Shown one piece after another: positions 1 through 10,726 of a stretch of 64,000 nucleotides of DNA (the first letter of the stretch is position 1; every line of letters starts with the position of its first letter). The stretch spans positions 1 to 64,000 of the forward strand of contig JAKCPI010000502.1 of assembly GCA_023213315.1 (NCBI GenBank), read 5' to 3'. A program made the position numbers and the translations under genes. The notes beneath the pieces were generated by a model, which saw only the letters and a list, made by a program, of their open reading frames with translations, had not been told where the DNA came from and ran no database searches. This DNA comes from Euborellia annulipes (taxonomy: Eukaryota; Arthropoda; Insecta; Dermaptera; Anisolabididae).

Positions 1-271
1 CTCTCCATTCATTCTCACTCACCCTTCATGGAATAATAATACCGATAAAATTATAATTCAACAACTATTCTTGACTTGTTTTACTTTCCATATACACCTG
101 AATAATTCATTTTTTTCTGGAAATCGTATTCTCTCTGATTTAACAATTTTAAAAATATGGAAAATTCATTTATTTAGAAACAATAGGAATTCAAATGAAA
201 ATGAAAGTAAATTTCGTCTATTCAATCCATCCGGAAATTATGGAAATATTTTTTTTAAACCTCAGTATAGC
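1..271. other. AT-rich sequence, nothing recognised
   Basis: Low-complexity AT-rich sequence before the first SINE. I see no exon-like stretch, hairpin or terminal repeat; the short open frames here have no coding character. Confidence 0.5.
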
Positions 272-507
272 CTTCTGGGTCTGGTGTAGTTGGTACCGTG
301 CCTACCTCCTATACCTAACGTCGCGGGTTCGGACCCCAGGCAGTCCAATGATTTTCGTTTACTTGGATACCAAATTATCTCATTTATAACGGTTATCGTA
401 AAGTCTTATATGGCTTAAGTTGCCGAAAAGACTGTGTGTGAATGTGTGTGTAATTGAGTGTGAATGAGAAAAAAGTGTCAGTGTTAAAAAAAAAAAAAAA
501 AAAAAAA
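272..507 (+). mobile_element. tRNA-derived SINE, family A
   Basis: The head is tRNA-like, with an A-box-like TGGTGTAGTTGG and a B-box GGGTTCGGACCC. The body carries the family signature GTTGCCGAAAAGACTGTGTG, then a TG-rich stretch, AGAAAAAAGTGT and a long poly-A tail ending at 507. This copy lacks most of the central hairpin (GCCATTTGG/CCAAATGGC) seen in the other copies. Family A recurs about a dozen times in the window on both strands. Confidence 0.85.
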
Positions 508-771
508 CTGAGAAAATTCCACAACCTCCCTCTCCTATGCTAAACTTTGACTGGTAGCATCTACTCTCTTCTATTCATTCAGTCATTTTTACTCCTGAGG
601 ATGGGTTAATAGTCCGAAATATATCCAGTTATAAATTCAAAAAAGTTTTCTTTCATTTATAACCTAGTGAAACCTCACAAATATTAAATAATTTTACTTA
701 TAAATATGTTTCCATGTAAAATCTAAGTCACCACTTTACCTCCAAACTATTTATTTCTGAATATTTTAGAA
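508..771. other. AT-rich spacer
   Basis: No gene seen. A CTGAGGA...GAAAT string near 595-620 resembles a decayed hammerhead core but lacks stem I pairing. Confidence 0.4.
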
Positions 772-1005
772 CAGTACTTCTTAAACTTTTTGAAGTCGCG
801 GCTCCCTTGGAAAACCAAGTAATAGTCTATGTTTTAAGCAGTTGCAAATATATTATAATTTCAACATTTCAATATATTATCAAAATTTTATAATTATAAC
901 CCAACTATTTAAACTTATTTAACAATAATAATTTATTATTACATTTTCGACTCTTTCGCGGCCCCCCTGCGGGTATTCCGTGGCCTCCTAGAGGGCCCTA
1001 GAGCA
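772..1005 (+). mobile_element. decayed hAT-like element
   Basis: Begins CAGTACTTCTTAAACTTTTT followed by GAAGTCGCGGCTCCC, and ends with TTTCGCGGCCCCCCTGCGGG and GGCCTCCTAGAGGGCC. This is the layout of non-autonomous hAT elements of the CAGTGGTTCTTAAACTTTTT type. The right terminal repeat is worn away and no 8-bp duplication is clear. Confidence 0.5.
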
Positions 1006-1976
1006 TATAAAAGTATAATGAACCACATATGCTCATTAAGTGATTAGAAGTGAAGAGTACTGTTGCTTGGAGCTCAAAAGCAATTAATAATTTGATACTA
1101 ACAGAAAAGTATAAAAAAATTATTGCGGCCTCGTTTATTAAATTTAGGCATATTTATAAATATGGCCTCTAATGGTAAAACTGTTCTCCGCCTCTGCACT
1201 AGTGAGCTGGTCATTTGGGTTGCCTAACTACCAGGAACTAATGAATTTATAAAATGTAAAATCTTTTTATAATACCAGTCCTGTCGAAATTATTTTAGTC
1301 CGAAAAACAAAACAATCTCATTTTTTTGTGGGTCTTCATTAATTTAACAGCTTTCTTGGAAAGTAAAACCTTGAAAGGTAAATTATGCAACAAATGTCGA
1401 CTCATATTGCACTTCTTTTCATTTCAACAAAATGAAGTCTCAAAAATTCACTTTTACCATTCTACCATCAAAAATGAAATTAAAATAAATTCAAGAGAAG
1501 AATATAAATAAACATCTGGCTGAACGGATTTCTTATTAATGAATCTCAAAGATTGTTCTTTAATCTCTTTCTAATATTAAATGAGATATTAAGGAAAGAT
1601 TTTATGTGTCAATGATTTAGACTAGCTTAAAAAAAAAAAAGAAAAGATATTTTTAAAAGGAGTGAGGGGCTGATTGTGAAAGTTATCTCTAAGGAATTGT
1701 TTCCATATGGATAAGCAAAGGCACAGGCTGTTACGAGTAATAACTGCCTGATGGTCCAGACAGACGCAGACTTTCAATTTCTCTTTGAGAGAGAGAAAGA
1801 TAGGTAGATAATCTCTTTACCATTGATGATATTAACTAATTAGAATTCAAAGAGAATCGGTTAAGCAAAGAATACACATAGATAATCCTTTTGTCTTTCC
1901 CATCATTTCATTTCCTTGTTAAACATTTTAAAATAGACTCAAAAAGGAGTGTAAGACAGAAAGCGGTTTCAATAAA
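1006..1976. other. intergenic, no gene seen
   Basis: AT-rich sequence with a poly-A run near 1630 and a short GA-rich tract near 1785. No exon-like segment or paired termini found. Confidence 0.4.
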
Positions 1977-1980
1977 AAAA

Positions 1981-2036
1981 AGTCTGGTGTGACTGGACGC
2001 ACAATTTTGTGTTCTGTGCTTGGCACACCAGATTTT
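1981..2036. repeat. R1 distal hairpin, short copy
   Basis: Inverted pair GTCTGGTGTGAC... and ...GGCACACCAGA enclosing GC-richer sequence. It is the same hairpin found at the far end of full R1 repeats (7090-7182 and 30332-30421). Here it sits just upstream of the TACTTTCTC start of another R1 copy, a head-to-tail arrangement. Confidence 0.65.
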
Positions 2037-2048
2037 TTGTGATGCCAT

Positions 2049-2186
2049 TTTACTTTCTCTTAGCCTATATATGAAATATATAGGAGAGAAAGTATTATGA
2101 TCATGTCAAAAATTCGATGTCGAGATTTTGATGGATATACATGTTTTGAGGTCCCCTGAGTCCAAAAAAGTGGGTCCCGCAAATTG

Positions 2187-2243
<57 letters not shown>

Positions 2244-2584
2244 GGCGTGTGTCTGTATGTGTGGACAGATTTTTAGCATGAAGGAATTGAGCTACCGGAT
2301 TGAAATTTTATATTTAACTTAGGTACCTTCCCACACGCTCAAAATAAGCTTTTGAACAAAATCGGCCAAAAAGTACTAGTACTTTACTGATGTACTTTTT
2401 TCAGTTTTTTTCGATTTTCTCAAAATTCCCTCCAAGGATTTTTTTTAAAATTCAAAAATCAATTATTTTTTAGATGCTCTTTTAAAATGTATATTCTCAT
2501 TTTGCCGTTGAAATCTTCTGAAGACCACTTTACTCTTGTTCTTCATAGGAAAGATAGAAATGGTTGCCATGGTAACGGAATTTA
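2049..2584 (+). repeat. R1 repeat, forward copy
   Basis: Starts with the R1 terminal hairpin (TACTTTCTCTTAGCC ... GGAGAGAAAGTA). It then carries the shared body: AAAAATTCGATGTCGAGATT, the GGTCCCCTGAGTCCAAAA block, an expanded GT tract, GCATGAAGGAATTGAGCTAC, AAAAAGTACTAGTACTTTAC, and GGTTGCCATGGTAAC at the far end. Its distal tail seems displaced by the TTAA-flanked element at 2628; a matching tail appears near 3795-3912. Confidence 0.75.
2191..2241. repeat. (GT)n microsatellite inside R1
   Basis: An uninterrupted GT dinucleotide run of roughly 50 bases at the position where other R1 copies have short TG or CA runs. Open frames through it are artefacts. Confidence 0.95.
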
Positions 2585-2627
2585 AATCTTTTTCTTTTTA
2601 TTAGATTAAAAATCAATTATTATTTAA

Positions 2628-3415
2628 GGTTGTTCGGACATTAAGCACTTTGGTAGATTAAAAGCTAATTTTTAATATGTTATTAATCACTATCAAATAC
2701 GTATAAAATAAAATTTTGAAGCAGATCTGACACAGGGTTATCGTGTAATTAATTTTAAAAAATTGAAATTTAACATGTAGCCTATGGGGAATATCGACGA
2801 AACGCACACATATCGAATTATATAGGCATCTGTGCAAATGATACAAAAACAAAAAAAACTTACATTTTATTAATTCACTTCCGAGGAATACGTTAAAAAT
2901 AAAACCAAAAGTTTCTGCCGACCGCTTTTAAAGATATTTTAACAAGAAAGTCAAAAAATTCTCCAAAATGACAGTCGCTAATATTTAAAAATAATGAATT
3001 CTCGAGAGTCAGACCAGCCTGGCAACGTCGCATAAAATAATTCTCTTTTCTCTATGTCAGATACATTTTTTTTTTCAATTTTACAATATTTTTTTCTCGC
3101 AAATCGTCCATTGTGTTTAAACTGATTTGCATTAAACATTGTAATATATTAAATAAAATAAAATTTAAGGCGTTTAAGATTTAAAATAGATAGTTGATGA
3201 ATGCAATGTTGCCAGTTCTATATTACGTGAAATACTGCTCGAGTCAAAAGTCATTCATTTATTATTTTTGGTAATTAAATTATTAACTTAATCCAATTAT
3301 AAACTATGATAGGTCACGACTAAATTATAATAAGGAATTTTGGCATTCAAATTTTTAATTTTATTTAAAAAAATTTAGATTCTATTATGACTTACGATGT
3401 ACTATCCGAACAACC
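2628..3415. mobile_element. TTAA-flanked TIR element (piggyBac-like, non-autonomous)
   Basis: The left end GGTTGTTCGGAC and the right end TCCGAACAACC form an 11-bp terminal inverted repeat. Both are flanked directly by TTAA (2624-2627 and 3416-3419). TTAA target duplication is the signature of piggyBac-type transposition. The 788-bp interior is AT-rich with no transposase frame, so a non-autonomous copy is inferred. Confidence 0.65.
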
Positions 3416-3794
3416 TTAAATTCCCATTTTTTTTAAATTTATTTGTGTCTTTAATTGTTTCAAAGAAAACATATATGTCTCTCTCTCACTTGCAAACATT
3501 ATCGTCTCTCTCTACTCTTTTTAAATTCCCTTTCCACCTTATCTTCGCATAGAAACAATGTTAATTTCCTATAGGGATTTGTATGTTAATTTCGATTCAA
3601 AAGGGGGTCCCCTTTGGAACTTTTTACGCATTTAAAATTTTTTTTTCCAATTCTTATGAAATTTTGTATTTATTTACGATTCTATATTGTGTATAAAATG
3701 TCCAAATATGAGATTAAAATTTTGAAAAATAACCATAGTTTATTTGAAGCAGTCAACATTTAAAATGCAAGTTTGAAACTAAGGTGCTATCGGA

Positions 3795-3912
3795 AACTAA
3801 ATATATCTCGACACAAAAAATCTGGTGTGACCAGCACAGTGCGCAACTTTCTCTTACCGAAGGGTAAGAGAAAGTTGTGTGCTGTGCGCCAGTCACACCA
3901 GATTTTTTACTT
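3795..3912 (+). repeat. R1 distal tail with hairpin
   Basis: Carries GGAAACTAAATATATCTCGAC, AAAAAATCTGGTGTGACC, an inner inverted pair around ACTTTCTCTTACC/GGGTAAGAGAAAGT, and the return arm CAGTCACACCAGATTTTTT. It matches the distal ends of the R1 copies at 7085 and 30300. A TACTTTCTCGTATAG start follows at once (3911), so this is a tail-to-head junction of two repeat units. Confidence 0.7.
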
Positions 3913-4012
3913 TCTCGTATAGTATATAAAGTATGGTAATCGTCAAAAAAATTCGACTATGAAATTCGATTATGATTCACCACATTTTAGACCTTCCTGA
4001 GTTCAAAAAAAC
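3910..4012 (+). repeat. start of an R1-related repeat (TACTTTCTCGTATAG type)
   Basis: TACTTTCTCGTATAG, GTAATCGTC, AAAAAATTCGACTATG and CCTTCCTGAGTTCAAAAA match, in opposite orientation, the right end of the 0.9-kb palindrome at 37034-37935. Only the first hundred bases are recognisable. Confidence 0.55.
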
Positions 4013-5020
4013 CTATTTTATAATTATGTTTAACACAAATTGAGTCGTTATATTTTTTTTTATAACAATGAACAACCACCAATTTCTCTATATTTTCTTT
4101 CTTTATAAACATGCGTTAATCGGAGATAACAAAATTCATCGTAATTTTTCAAGAAAAGGGAAGATCAAAACAAATGGATGCTTTGAAAATGTATTTGAGA
4201 TGTCATTAGTTTATTTAGGAAGTTTAATACTTTTAAAATAAAGCCACAGTTGTTTGCTTCTTCCACTAAATACGTAAATTCCATGATATAAACATTTATT
4301 AACTGGGAATCTTTATTTTTTTAAATGAAAAATTTTAAAATTTTTAATTTCTCCATCGTAAATTTAAAAAAGAAAAGATTTAAACTACTTTCAATTTTAT
4401 TGAAAAAAATCAAAAAAAAAAAATCGAATCTACATAAAATTGTGAACTAATACTAAAAAATTACTAATTCTAAGTGATGGCTCCAAATTTAAAAAATCAT
4501 GTTCGAAAAAATGGAAGTCTGAAAGAGAAATTGTCCTTTAAGAAAATTTGCAATAATTATAGAGCTACTAAATATAGAAAGAAGAAAGAAGGGAGGATGA
4601 TATCACAGGCTAAAATTTAATAGATAATTTCAATGTATAAATGGGCATATTTTATTTTGAACCTAGAAAAAATGGACACCTGGGACTCTAGAGCTCAGAG
4701 CCCAACAGTTTTTGGCTCATACCCGTACTTTTTTCCGTCATTTTTTCAAGCCCGATCGAGCCGTAACTTTTTCAAATCTATTTCTCTTTTTTAATAGCAG
4801 ATCTTAAAAAATATTTATTTATTTATATATTAAGAGGTCTTTAATAAAATCAAAAAGGAAAATATGTTTTATCATGTTTGAAAAGACTTCTAAAAAAAAA
4901 AAAAAAATTTAATGGTCACTCAATTTAAAAATTTCAAATTCGTCAAAAATAGATTTTTTATTTTTTTTAATTTTTTTCTCGTTATGGTAAAATTTTATAG
5001 AGGAGAAAAAATACGTTTCT
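4013..5020. other. AT-rich intergenic sequence
   Basis: Homopolymer-rich sequence with no exon signals. The last part leads into the outer fold-back arm that flanks the hammerhead element at 5166. Confidence 0.4.
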
Positions 5021-5165
5021 CAAATTTTCAACTTAAAATATTAATATTAATTTTTAAAGGTCGTTCAAATTTTTTTTTATTTGTCAGTGCATTGCATTGC
5101 TTTCGATGTTTTCGAGCGACCTTTAAATATTCATATTAAAGATTTAATAAATTTTTTCGTTTAAT

Positions 5166-5458
5166 GGGAAAGAGGGTGTAGTCAAATAATTGAGCCTCTA
5201 TTAAGTAACGAACACTCTTTATTGCTTGTCATTATAAGCTTGACCTTCACGCTATCACTTGATGGTATTAAAGGAATATTACATTCATTGGACAAAGAAT
5301 GCGAATAACTTGTATTATTGATATATGACAACTCTATTTGTATATATAAAATTTAAATATGCCCTTTGAAGGCTGAAGATGGCAGGGTTGATCCCAGCCG
5401 AAAGGTCCCAATACTCTTTCCTATTAAACATATCAGCTACAGCCACGTTCCATTATTC
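5166..5458 (+). mobile_element. small hammerhead-bearing retroelement with 20-bp target duplication
   Basis: An identical 20-bp sequence flanks the unit (5146-5165 and 5459-5478). The unit begins GGGAAAGAGGGTGTAG, contains a hammerhead motif at 5370-5410, and ends CTCTTTCCTATTAAACATAT followed by CAGCTACAGCCACGTTCC. It is a diverged copy of the element at 24822-25122, which shares both ends and the CAGCTACAGCCACGTT tail. A long variable duplication fits target-primed reverse transcription as in Penelope-like elements; that mechanism is inferred. Confidence 0.65.
5370..5410 (+). ncRNA. hammerhead ribozyme motif, partly decayed
   Basis: AGG, then CTGAAGA (CUGANGA with N7=A), an extra T, stem II GGC...GCC closing AGGGTTGATCCCA, then GAAA. 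The usual ACGT after GAA has become AGGT and stem I is reduced to two pairs (GG/CC). The intact sister motif is at 24886-24926. Probably inactive. Confidence 0.55.
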
Positions 5459-5784
5459 AATAAATTTTTTCGTTTAATTAGTAAGATAATCGACAAAAAT
5501 TCACCACGAGCCGAAGAAAAAAACTGAATAGCCTACTGAAAATATAAGTTTTTAATAACTTGCTAATTTGCAAATTAAGGTACGATTGATTATATTTTCT
5601 CAAATATCTTACTAATTAAAAGAAAATAAGAATTTATTAAATCTTTAATATGAATATTTAAAGGACTCTTGAAAACATCGAAATCAATGCAGACAAACTG
5701 AAAAAAAATTTTGAGCTACCTTTAAAAAATTAATATTAATATTTTAATTTTTAACAAGACATGTGAGTGTTTTTTTTATTGATG

Positions 5785-5895
5785 AGGCCAAACATCCCAT
5801 GGCCCCCGGGAATCGAACCCAGGATCTCCGCCTTTCCGGGGCATAGGCGTGCTATCCATTGCACCAGGCCACCGGACCCTCGACCTGCACCAATA
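5785..5895 (-). mobile_element. tRNA-derived SINE head, family B
   Basis: Read on the minus strand: GGTGGCCTGGTGCAATGGAT resembles an A-box region, and GGGTTCGATTCCCGGG is an excellent B-box. Between them lies a GC-rich stretch like a long variable arm. A second, more diverged copy lies at 32705-32840. It cannot fold into a clean tRNA cloverleaf, so I call a SINE head rather than a tRNA gene. Confidence 0.6.
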
Positions 5896-5934
5896 AAACT
5901 CACTTCCCCTTATATGCAGTTAGTCTTGCAAGTC

Positions 5935-6255
5935 ACTAACTAGTAACGAAAACGTGAAAAACTTTAACGAAAAATTTTCCACTTATGCGCCAGTTAAACC
6001 AGTTTGAGGGACAGATATCTGGATCTGCTCTAACACACTACTGTAAGCAGCAAAGCCCAGAGGGCAGCGGGGTTAAGTTATAGCTAAATATTTTTCGAGA
6101 TCTATTATTTGAATAAGATAACCCCGCTGCCCTCTGGGCTTTGCTGTTTACAGTAGTGTGTTAGAGCAGATCCAGATATCTGTCCCTCTACTGGTTAACC
6201 AAGCGGCGCATAAGTGAAAAAATTTTTCTTTAAAGTTTTTAGCAATACGTAACTG
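5935..6255. mobile_element. fold-back MITE with long GC-richer arms
   Basis: The left arm (CACTTATGCGCCAGTTAAACC ... GGGACAGATATCTGG ... GCAAAGCCCAGAGGGCAGCGG) is repeated as its near-perfect reverse complement in the right arm (CCGCTGCCCTCTGGGC ... CCAGATATCTGTCCC ... GCGGCGCATAAGTG). The arms are about 130 bp and the loop about 35 bp. No coding capacity. Confidence 0.75.
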
Positions 6256-6461
6256 AAGGAAGTACAACATTATGTATTGCTAAAACCTGAAATAAATTAA
6301 GCGTAGATGCGAATTTTGTCACGATAGATGAAAAAAAAGTAGATATATAAATCTAAAAAAAAGGCCATTGGAATATAAGAAAATTGATATTCTAAGACAA
6401 GAGTCTTTTTTTAAGGGGAAGATCTAACTGTTTCATTATATCCAACATAAATTTGAGAAGA

Positions 6462-6492
<31 letters not shown>

Positions 6493-7084
6493 ACCCTGAA
6501 GCACATTCATAATGGCGGACTTTAAGCTTTAAATCTGCATAACGGGTTCGCTACTTATGGCAATCCCTGTGTTTTCATTGGGAGAGAGAGAGAGATAGGA
6601 GACACTTTTACGCATAATTTATACCGTCTGTATGTTTGCATTGGATTAAATAGATCAATTGTCTCCCGATTTGGAAATGAACATGAATGTCATGTGAAAA
6701 AATTATATTTGAGTTCTTTTAAAAGTTCCGGTGCATCATTAAAAGAATCTCTTCAACGTGATAACTCTTCTCTTGATTACGTTCTCATATATGAGAATCA
6801 GAGGCGTCACGATTACGCCTCTCAATACGGCGAGGAAGGGGTGGGGGCGGAGCCAGATTAGGGCCCCCTAACAATTTAATAGGTAGGCCTACACAGCGGC
6901 GTAACTAGCCTTTGAGGGCGGGGGCGAAGCTTACCTAGGGCGCCGTTTTTCGTTCGATTTTTTTTTTGACCACGCGAATCTCATTCTACCTTTTTTTTTT
7001 TACTATTCGAATCTCGTTCGATATTTTTTTTTTTTTTGTAATTTTTCTCCGTATTTGTGATATACAATGAATTTATTATGAAAT
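6256..7084. other. intergenic with simple repeats and a hAT-like end
   Basis: Holds a GA microsatellite at about 6466-6488, a second GA tract near 6580, and from about 6894 a sequence starting CAGCGGCGTAACTAG, typical of one end of a hAT-type element. Poly-T tracts follow. No gene seen. Confidence 0.4.
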
Positions 7085-7762
7085 AAAAAAAAAAAATCTG
7101 GTGTGACTGGTTCACAGCACACAACTTTCTCTTACCTTCGGTAATCGAAAGTTGTGTTCTTCTCTTGTCACACCAGATTTTTTGTGTCGACATATATTTA
7201 GCTCCCGACAGTACGGAACATATGAATTCAGATGTAAAATTTATAAGTATGGGAAATTATATTTTGTTACCATGGCAACCATTTCTCCTATCTTCCCTAT
7301 GAAATACAAGAGTAAAGTGGCCTTCAGAAAATTTCAATTGCAAAATGAGAATATACATTTTAAAGAGCATCTAAAAAATAATTGATTTTTGAATTAAAAA
7401 AAAAAATCGTTGGAGCAAATTTTGAGAAAATCGAAAAAAACTGAAAAAGTACATCAGTAAAGTACTAATATTCTTTGTCCGATTTTGATTAAAAGCTTAT
7501 TTTTTCGGGCCCGGGGGTGTTTAACTTAAATATAAAATTTCAATCTCATAGCTCAATTCCTTCATGCTTAAAATTGAACACACACAGACACACAGACAGA
7601 CAGACCATGTCGCGAAATCCACTTTTTTGGATTCAGGGGACCTCAAAACGTGAAGATCCATCAAAATCTCGAGATCGAATTTTTGACATGAATTCAATAC
7701 TTTCTCTCTCTATATATATATAGGCTCTATTACATATATACATAGGCTAGAGAAAGTAAAAA
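7085..7762 (-). repeat. R1 repeat, full-length copy
   Basis: Read from its distal end: hairpin AAAAATCTGGTGTGAC ... GTCACACCAGATTTTTTGTG, TCGACATATATTTAG, GTTACCATGGCAACC, AGTACATCAGTAAAGTACTA, TAGCTCAATTCCTTCATGC, a CA/GACA stretch, GACCATGTCGCG, GGGGACCTCAAAACGTG, AATTTTTGACATG and the terminal hairpin ACTTTCTCTC ... GAGAAAGTA. With 29668-30425 it defines a unit of about 0.7 kb. No transposase and no simple terminal inverted repeats, so the class is unresolved. Confidence 0.75.
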
Positions 7763-8827
7763 AAAGCTAAAGAGATTTCAGGGAAATAAAAACCGGAGTT
7801 TAGGTAAAAAAATCGTGTGATATCGAATCCTAGAAATAACCTTAAATAAATTTTTTAAGGTAACATCTAAATAAAATAATCTGTCATTATGACAAATTAA
7901 GGAAAATTGACTAGCCGCCCAGTCCGCTTTCAGTGGGCTACTTTCATTGATATTTAGTTTTTTCAAATAAGAACTTCCCATACAATACCTTCTACGGGAC
8001 CCCGTGTGGGAGTCTCTTAATCAGTGCCTTAACATTGACTTAACTTTTTACTTTCTCGAATACAACATACGTATAATAAATTCTATCTCGATTTTTTAGG
8101 AGGCCTGAAAAAAGCACAGGTTTTGAAAGAAAAACAAAAAACACATTTTGATTAAAAAAAAGAATTTTTTACTCAAGCATTGACAAAATAAAAAAAAACA
8201 TTAGTGATAAACATCTTAATTCTAGTTTTAGTAGCCGAGTGTTAATTAACCCAACAAGTTGCTTCTGTCTTCTCTCACACAGTCATAATTAGACATAGTT
8301 AATTAAGAAAGTCGCTTAATTGAATGCTAATGTTAATCCACATTTAAGTGGATTAGAAGTTATTAATATACTGTAGGTCTATAGGCTACTTGAAAAAAAA
8401 TTTAACCACTCACAAAATATTTATTTGCGATTAAATAAAATAAGATGAGTTATGATTGAGGTCTTTCCCATTTAACTCAGGTGCTTAAAAATATCAAATT
8501 TTAAATAATTGATGTTATTTTTTTAACTAGAGAAATTTGAATATTGAATAGTGAGGGAAAAATAATAAAAATTATTTTATTACTTCGTTCCATCATTTTT
8601 AAGAAACTTCCCGGTACTTATTGGGCGAGCCCAGGACAGAGGAGAATAAATTCTCTGAGAGGGTTCGGGCCCTTTGAGCTTCAACCCTAAATTGCTAATG
8701 GAAAAAAATTAAAATTAATTAAATTAAATTTTTCCCTTTCTACACCCCCAACAGCTTATAAAAATATTTTTTTTTCTTTTGAAGCTCATATTAAATTAGA
8801 CATCCGGCTGGTTGTTGCTATTATAAA
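7763..8827. other. intergenic, no gene seen
   Basis: AT-rich sequence. An ACTTTCTCGAATACAAC string near 8049 may be an R1 remnant. No exon-like region. Confidence 0.35.
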
Positions 8828-9036
8828 CATGAGAATTTGGCTGGGGTGGGCCATGGAACCAACCATCCTCGCTGGAGGGAGCCATGGGTCCAGCTTTCCT
8901 CCGGGGGGCCTGGAAAGCCCCATATTTACTCAATTTTTCTTGGGACAGGGAGCTTTCTGGGGGGGGGGGCACGAGCCTTCTAGGGGGGGTCCAGGCCTCC
9001 CCCAGTACCCCCCCCCCCCTCTTAGTTACGTCCATG
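8828..9036. mobile_element. hAT-like MITE with 8-bp target duplication
   Basis: The exact 8-bp duplication ATTATAAA lies at 8820-8827 and 9037-9044. The right end, read inward, is CATGGACGTAACTAAG, close to the CAGTGGCGTAACTA ends of hAT elements; the left end is CATGAGAATTTGG. The interior is GC-rich with long G and C runs. Open frames on both strands here are composition artefacts. Confidence 0.75.
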
Positions 9037-9232
9037 ATTATAAATGTCTTCTACTGAACATTTTAAATAGGGTGTAATCAACTTAAAAAAATACTAGATT
9101 AAAGTAACTTAAATTCATATAAAAATTTTCTAAATAAATTGAGAATAAATTTTTGTTGCAACCTTTTAGATTTTATCTATTATAATTTATTTTAGTAAAA
9201 AAGTTAATTTTATTATTTTTTCTTTATTCCAG

Positions 9233-9361
9233 ATGGAACTTGTTGGGGCCCGTCATGAACTACCTAAACCTGCAAAACTCCTTTGCTCTCTCAGTAAGCC
9301 TCGAGAAGGCCTGTTGATCAGATCATCACTTCGCAGCTACCCCTTAAATGTTGCTGCTATT
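9233..9361 (+). CDS. candidate internal exon, unknown product
   Basis: Flanked by a good 3' splice site (TTTATTCCAG at 9223-9232) and a strong 5' site (GTAAGT from 9362). One frame is open for all 43 codons, starting MELVGARHELPKPAKLL. A second frame is open for 20 codons up to an alternative GTAAGC at 9294, so the frame is uncertain. The base composition is clearly richer than its surroundings. It could also be non-coding exon sequence. I recognise no family. Confidence 0.35.
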
Positions 9362-9821
9362 GTAAGTACATGTATAATTTACTTGTTTTAAATGATAAAG
9401 TCATTAAGAGAATAAAGATTAGAAGGTTATTAATTTTTATCTAAAATAAGATTTATATGAACTACTTTTTTTAAAATTTCGATCTTTAAGTGTGTTTCTT
9501 CTTCAGTTTTTAATGACTATTGATAATAGCTGCCTATTCTTTTTATTTAAATGAATTTGACATGTCCAATATAAAATAATTAATCACAGATGCGTTTTTT
9601 TAGTCTCGCTCTTGTAATTTCAAAAATATTTTATAATTTATTATTTTCAATTAGGCTCCAAAACGTCTTAATTAATAAAGTTATTTATTTGACTTGATGT
9701 TGAGCACTTAATATTTTATAAAAACAAAGTTTCTTACAATATAGTCTAAATGAATTTAAATTTATTTCAGATCTTAAGGCTACACCACAAGTCTTGAAAA
9801 TTCATAAAGTGATACACAAGT

Positions 9822-9950
9822 TGATCTATTCCATGTGTCGGCAACCTTTTTAGAACAGTTGGCCAACTACTTAACCAGAAATCAGCCCTTGAACTAATTT
9901 TTTATTGCACAAAAACTTCTGGCTGGCCACAGGTTGCTGACTGCTGATCT
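9822..9950. mobile_element. short hAT-like MITE
   Basis: The ends TGTCGGCAACCT and AGGTTGCTGAC are inverted, as in the CAGTGGTCGGCAACC type of hAT MITE. The flanking octamers GATCTATT and GATCTACT differ by one base, consistent with an aged 8-bp duplication. It lies in the putative intron between the candidate exons at 9233 and 10561. Confidence 0.5.
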
Positions 9951-10560
9951 ACTCGGCTTAAAGGTAAAAAAACCTAAATACATTTTTTCGTACATTTCTT
10001 ATCAAATAAGATAATTTAATTCCATGTGAAATTATGTTGATGAAAAAATTTTTATTTATTTTTTCTGTTTTGGACGTTTCAACAGTAGGTCGCTCTCCTC
10101 GTCATGTGGTGTTTTTAATTTTATCACTTCAACTTTTATTAGAAATAATGTAACTTCACGGTGTTAAATGGCTACGGTCAGAGGCCGGTTGGGTTTGAGG
10201 TGTGTGTCTTCGTTTACGAAACCTCGGGTAAATAAACGGGGATCCCGATAGGAATTTCAAATAAATAAATAAGCAATTAAACATACACACATTTATAAAA
10301 AAAATAATTGTCAAAAATTGATCAATTGACTAAATAACATATCCCCTCCAATATAATTATTTGCACATATTGATTAAGTAATATTTAAGGATCAAATAAA
10401 AACATTATTCCACCATAAGTCCCAATGAAGAGAGCGACCTGTTCTTGAAACCTCAACAGTAGAAAAAATAAATAAGTTTTTTTTTTAATTAGATCAATCT
10501 AGCACTTTATAATTTCTTTCTGAATTAATTTTCTACTAAATTTATTTTTTTTATTTTAGT

Positions 10561-10726
10561 AATCGACTTTCTCCGTCCGCTTCTACCAATGGATTTCATC
10601 AAATTAAACACGACCCGGCTCCATCATTGACGACGACACCTTCTCTTCACCTCTGCACTGCACTCAACCAACGAGCTCCATCGACTTCTGCGCATCATAG
10701 TAATAAAGTCTGTATGAACATTTAGC
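10561..10726 (+). CDS. candidate terminal exon, unknown product
   Basis: Preceded by a pyrimidine-rich AG site (TTTTTTATTTTAG). With one base carried over, a frame reads 54 codons to a TAG at about 10724 (NRLSPSASTNGFHQIKHD...), rich in Ser, Thr and His. An AATAAA lies inside it near 10700, which would be unusual for coding sequence. The phase does not match 9233-9361 in its longest frame, so both may belong to a non-coding transcript. Confidence 0.28.

Larger units (their letters stand above)
5025..5755. repeat. outer fold-back enclosing a hammerhead element
   Basis: The left arm near 5030-5145 (AATATTAATATTAATTTTTA ... TTCATATTAAAGATTTAATA) is the imperfect reverse complement of 5630-5750 (TATTAAATCTTTAATATGAA ... 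TTAATATTAATATTTT). The arms surround the 293-bp insertion at 5166-5458. It resembles the inverted ends of a larger mobile element later invaded by a hammerhead element. Confidence 0.5.

Noticed and set aside
300..345. tRNA gene at the GGGTTCGGACCC B-box
   Set aside because: Repeats many times with a shared SINE body and poly-A; no cloverleaf acceptor stem closes.
595..632. Hammerhead-like CTGAGGA ... GAAAT
   Set aside because: Stem II keeps only two pairs and stem I does not pair; kept only as a possible relic.
2128..2322. Frame with a Val-Cys repeat (and similar ones at 49965-50288)
   Set aside because: Translation of a GT/CA microsatellite inside R1.
8796..9077. Open frames of 79-82 codons on both strands
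   Set aside because: Confined to the hAT-like MITE with long G/C runs.
10060..10475. Inverted arms with GAAACGTC and GAGAGCGACC near 10075 and 10430
   Set aside because: The arms are partly inverted and end like a hammerhead element, but CTGANGA is missing in both and stem II does not form; too decayed to call.
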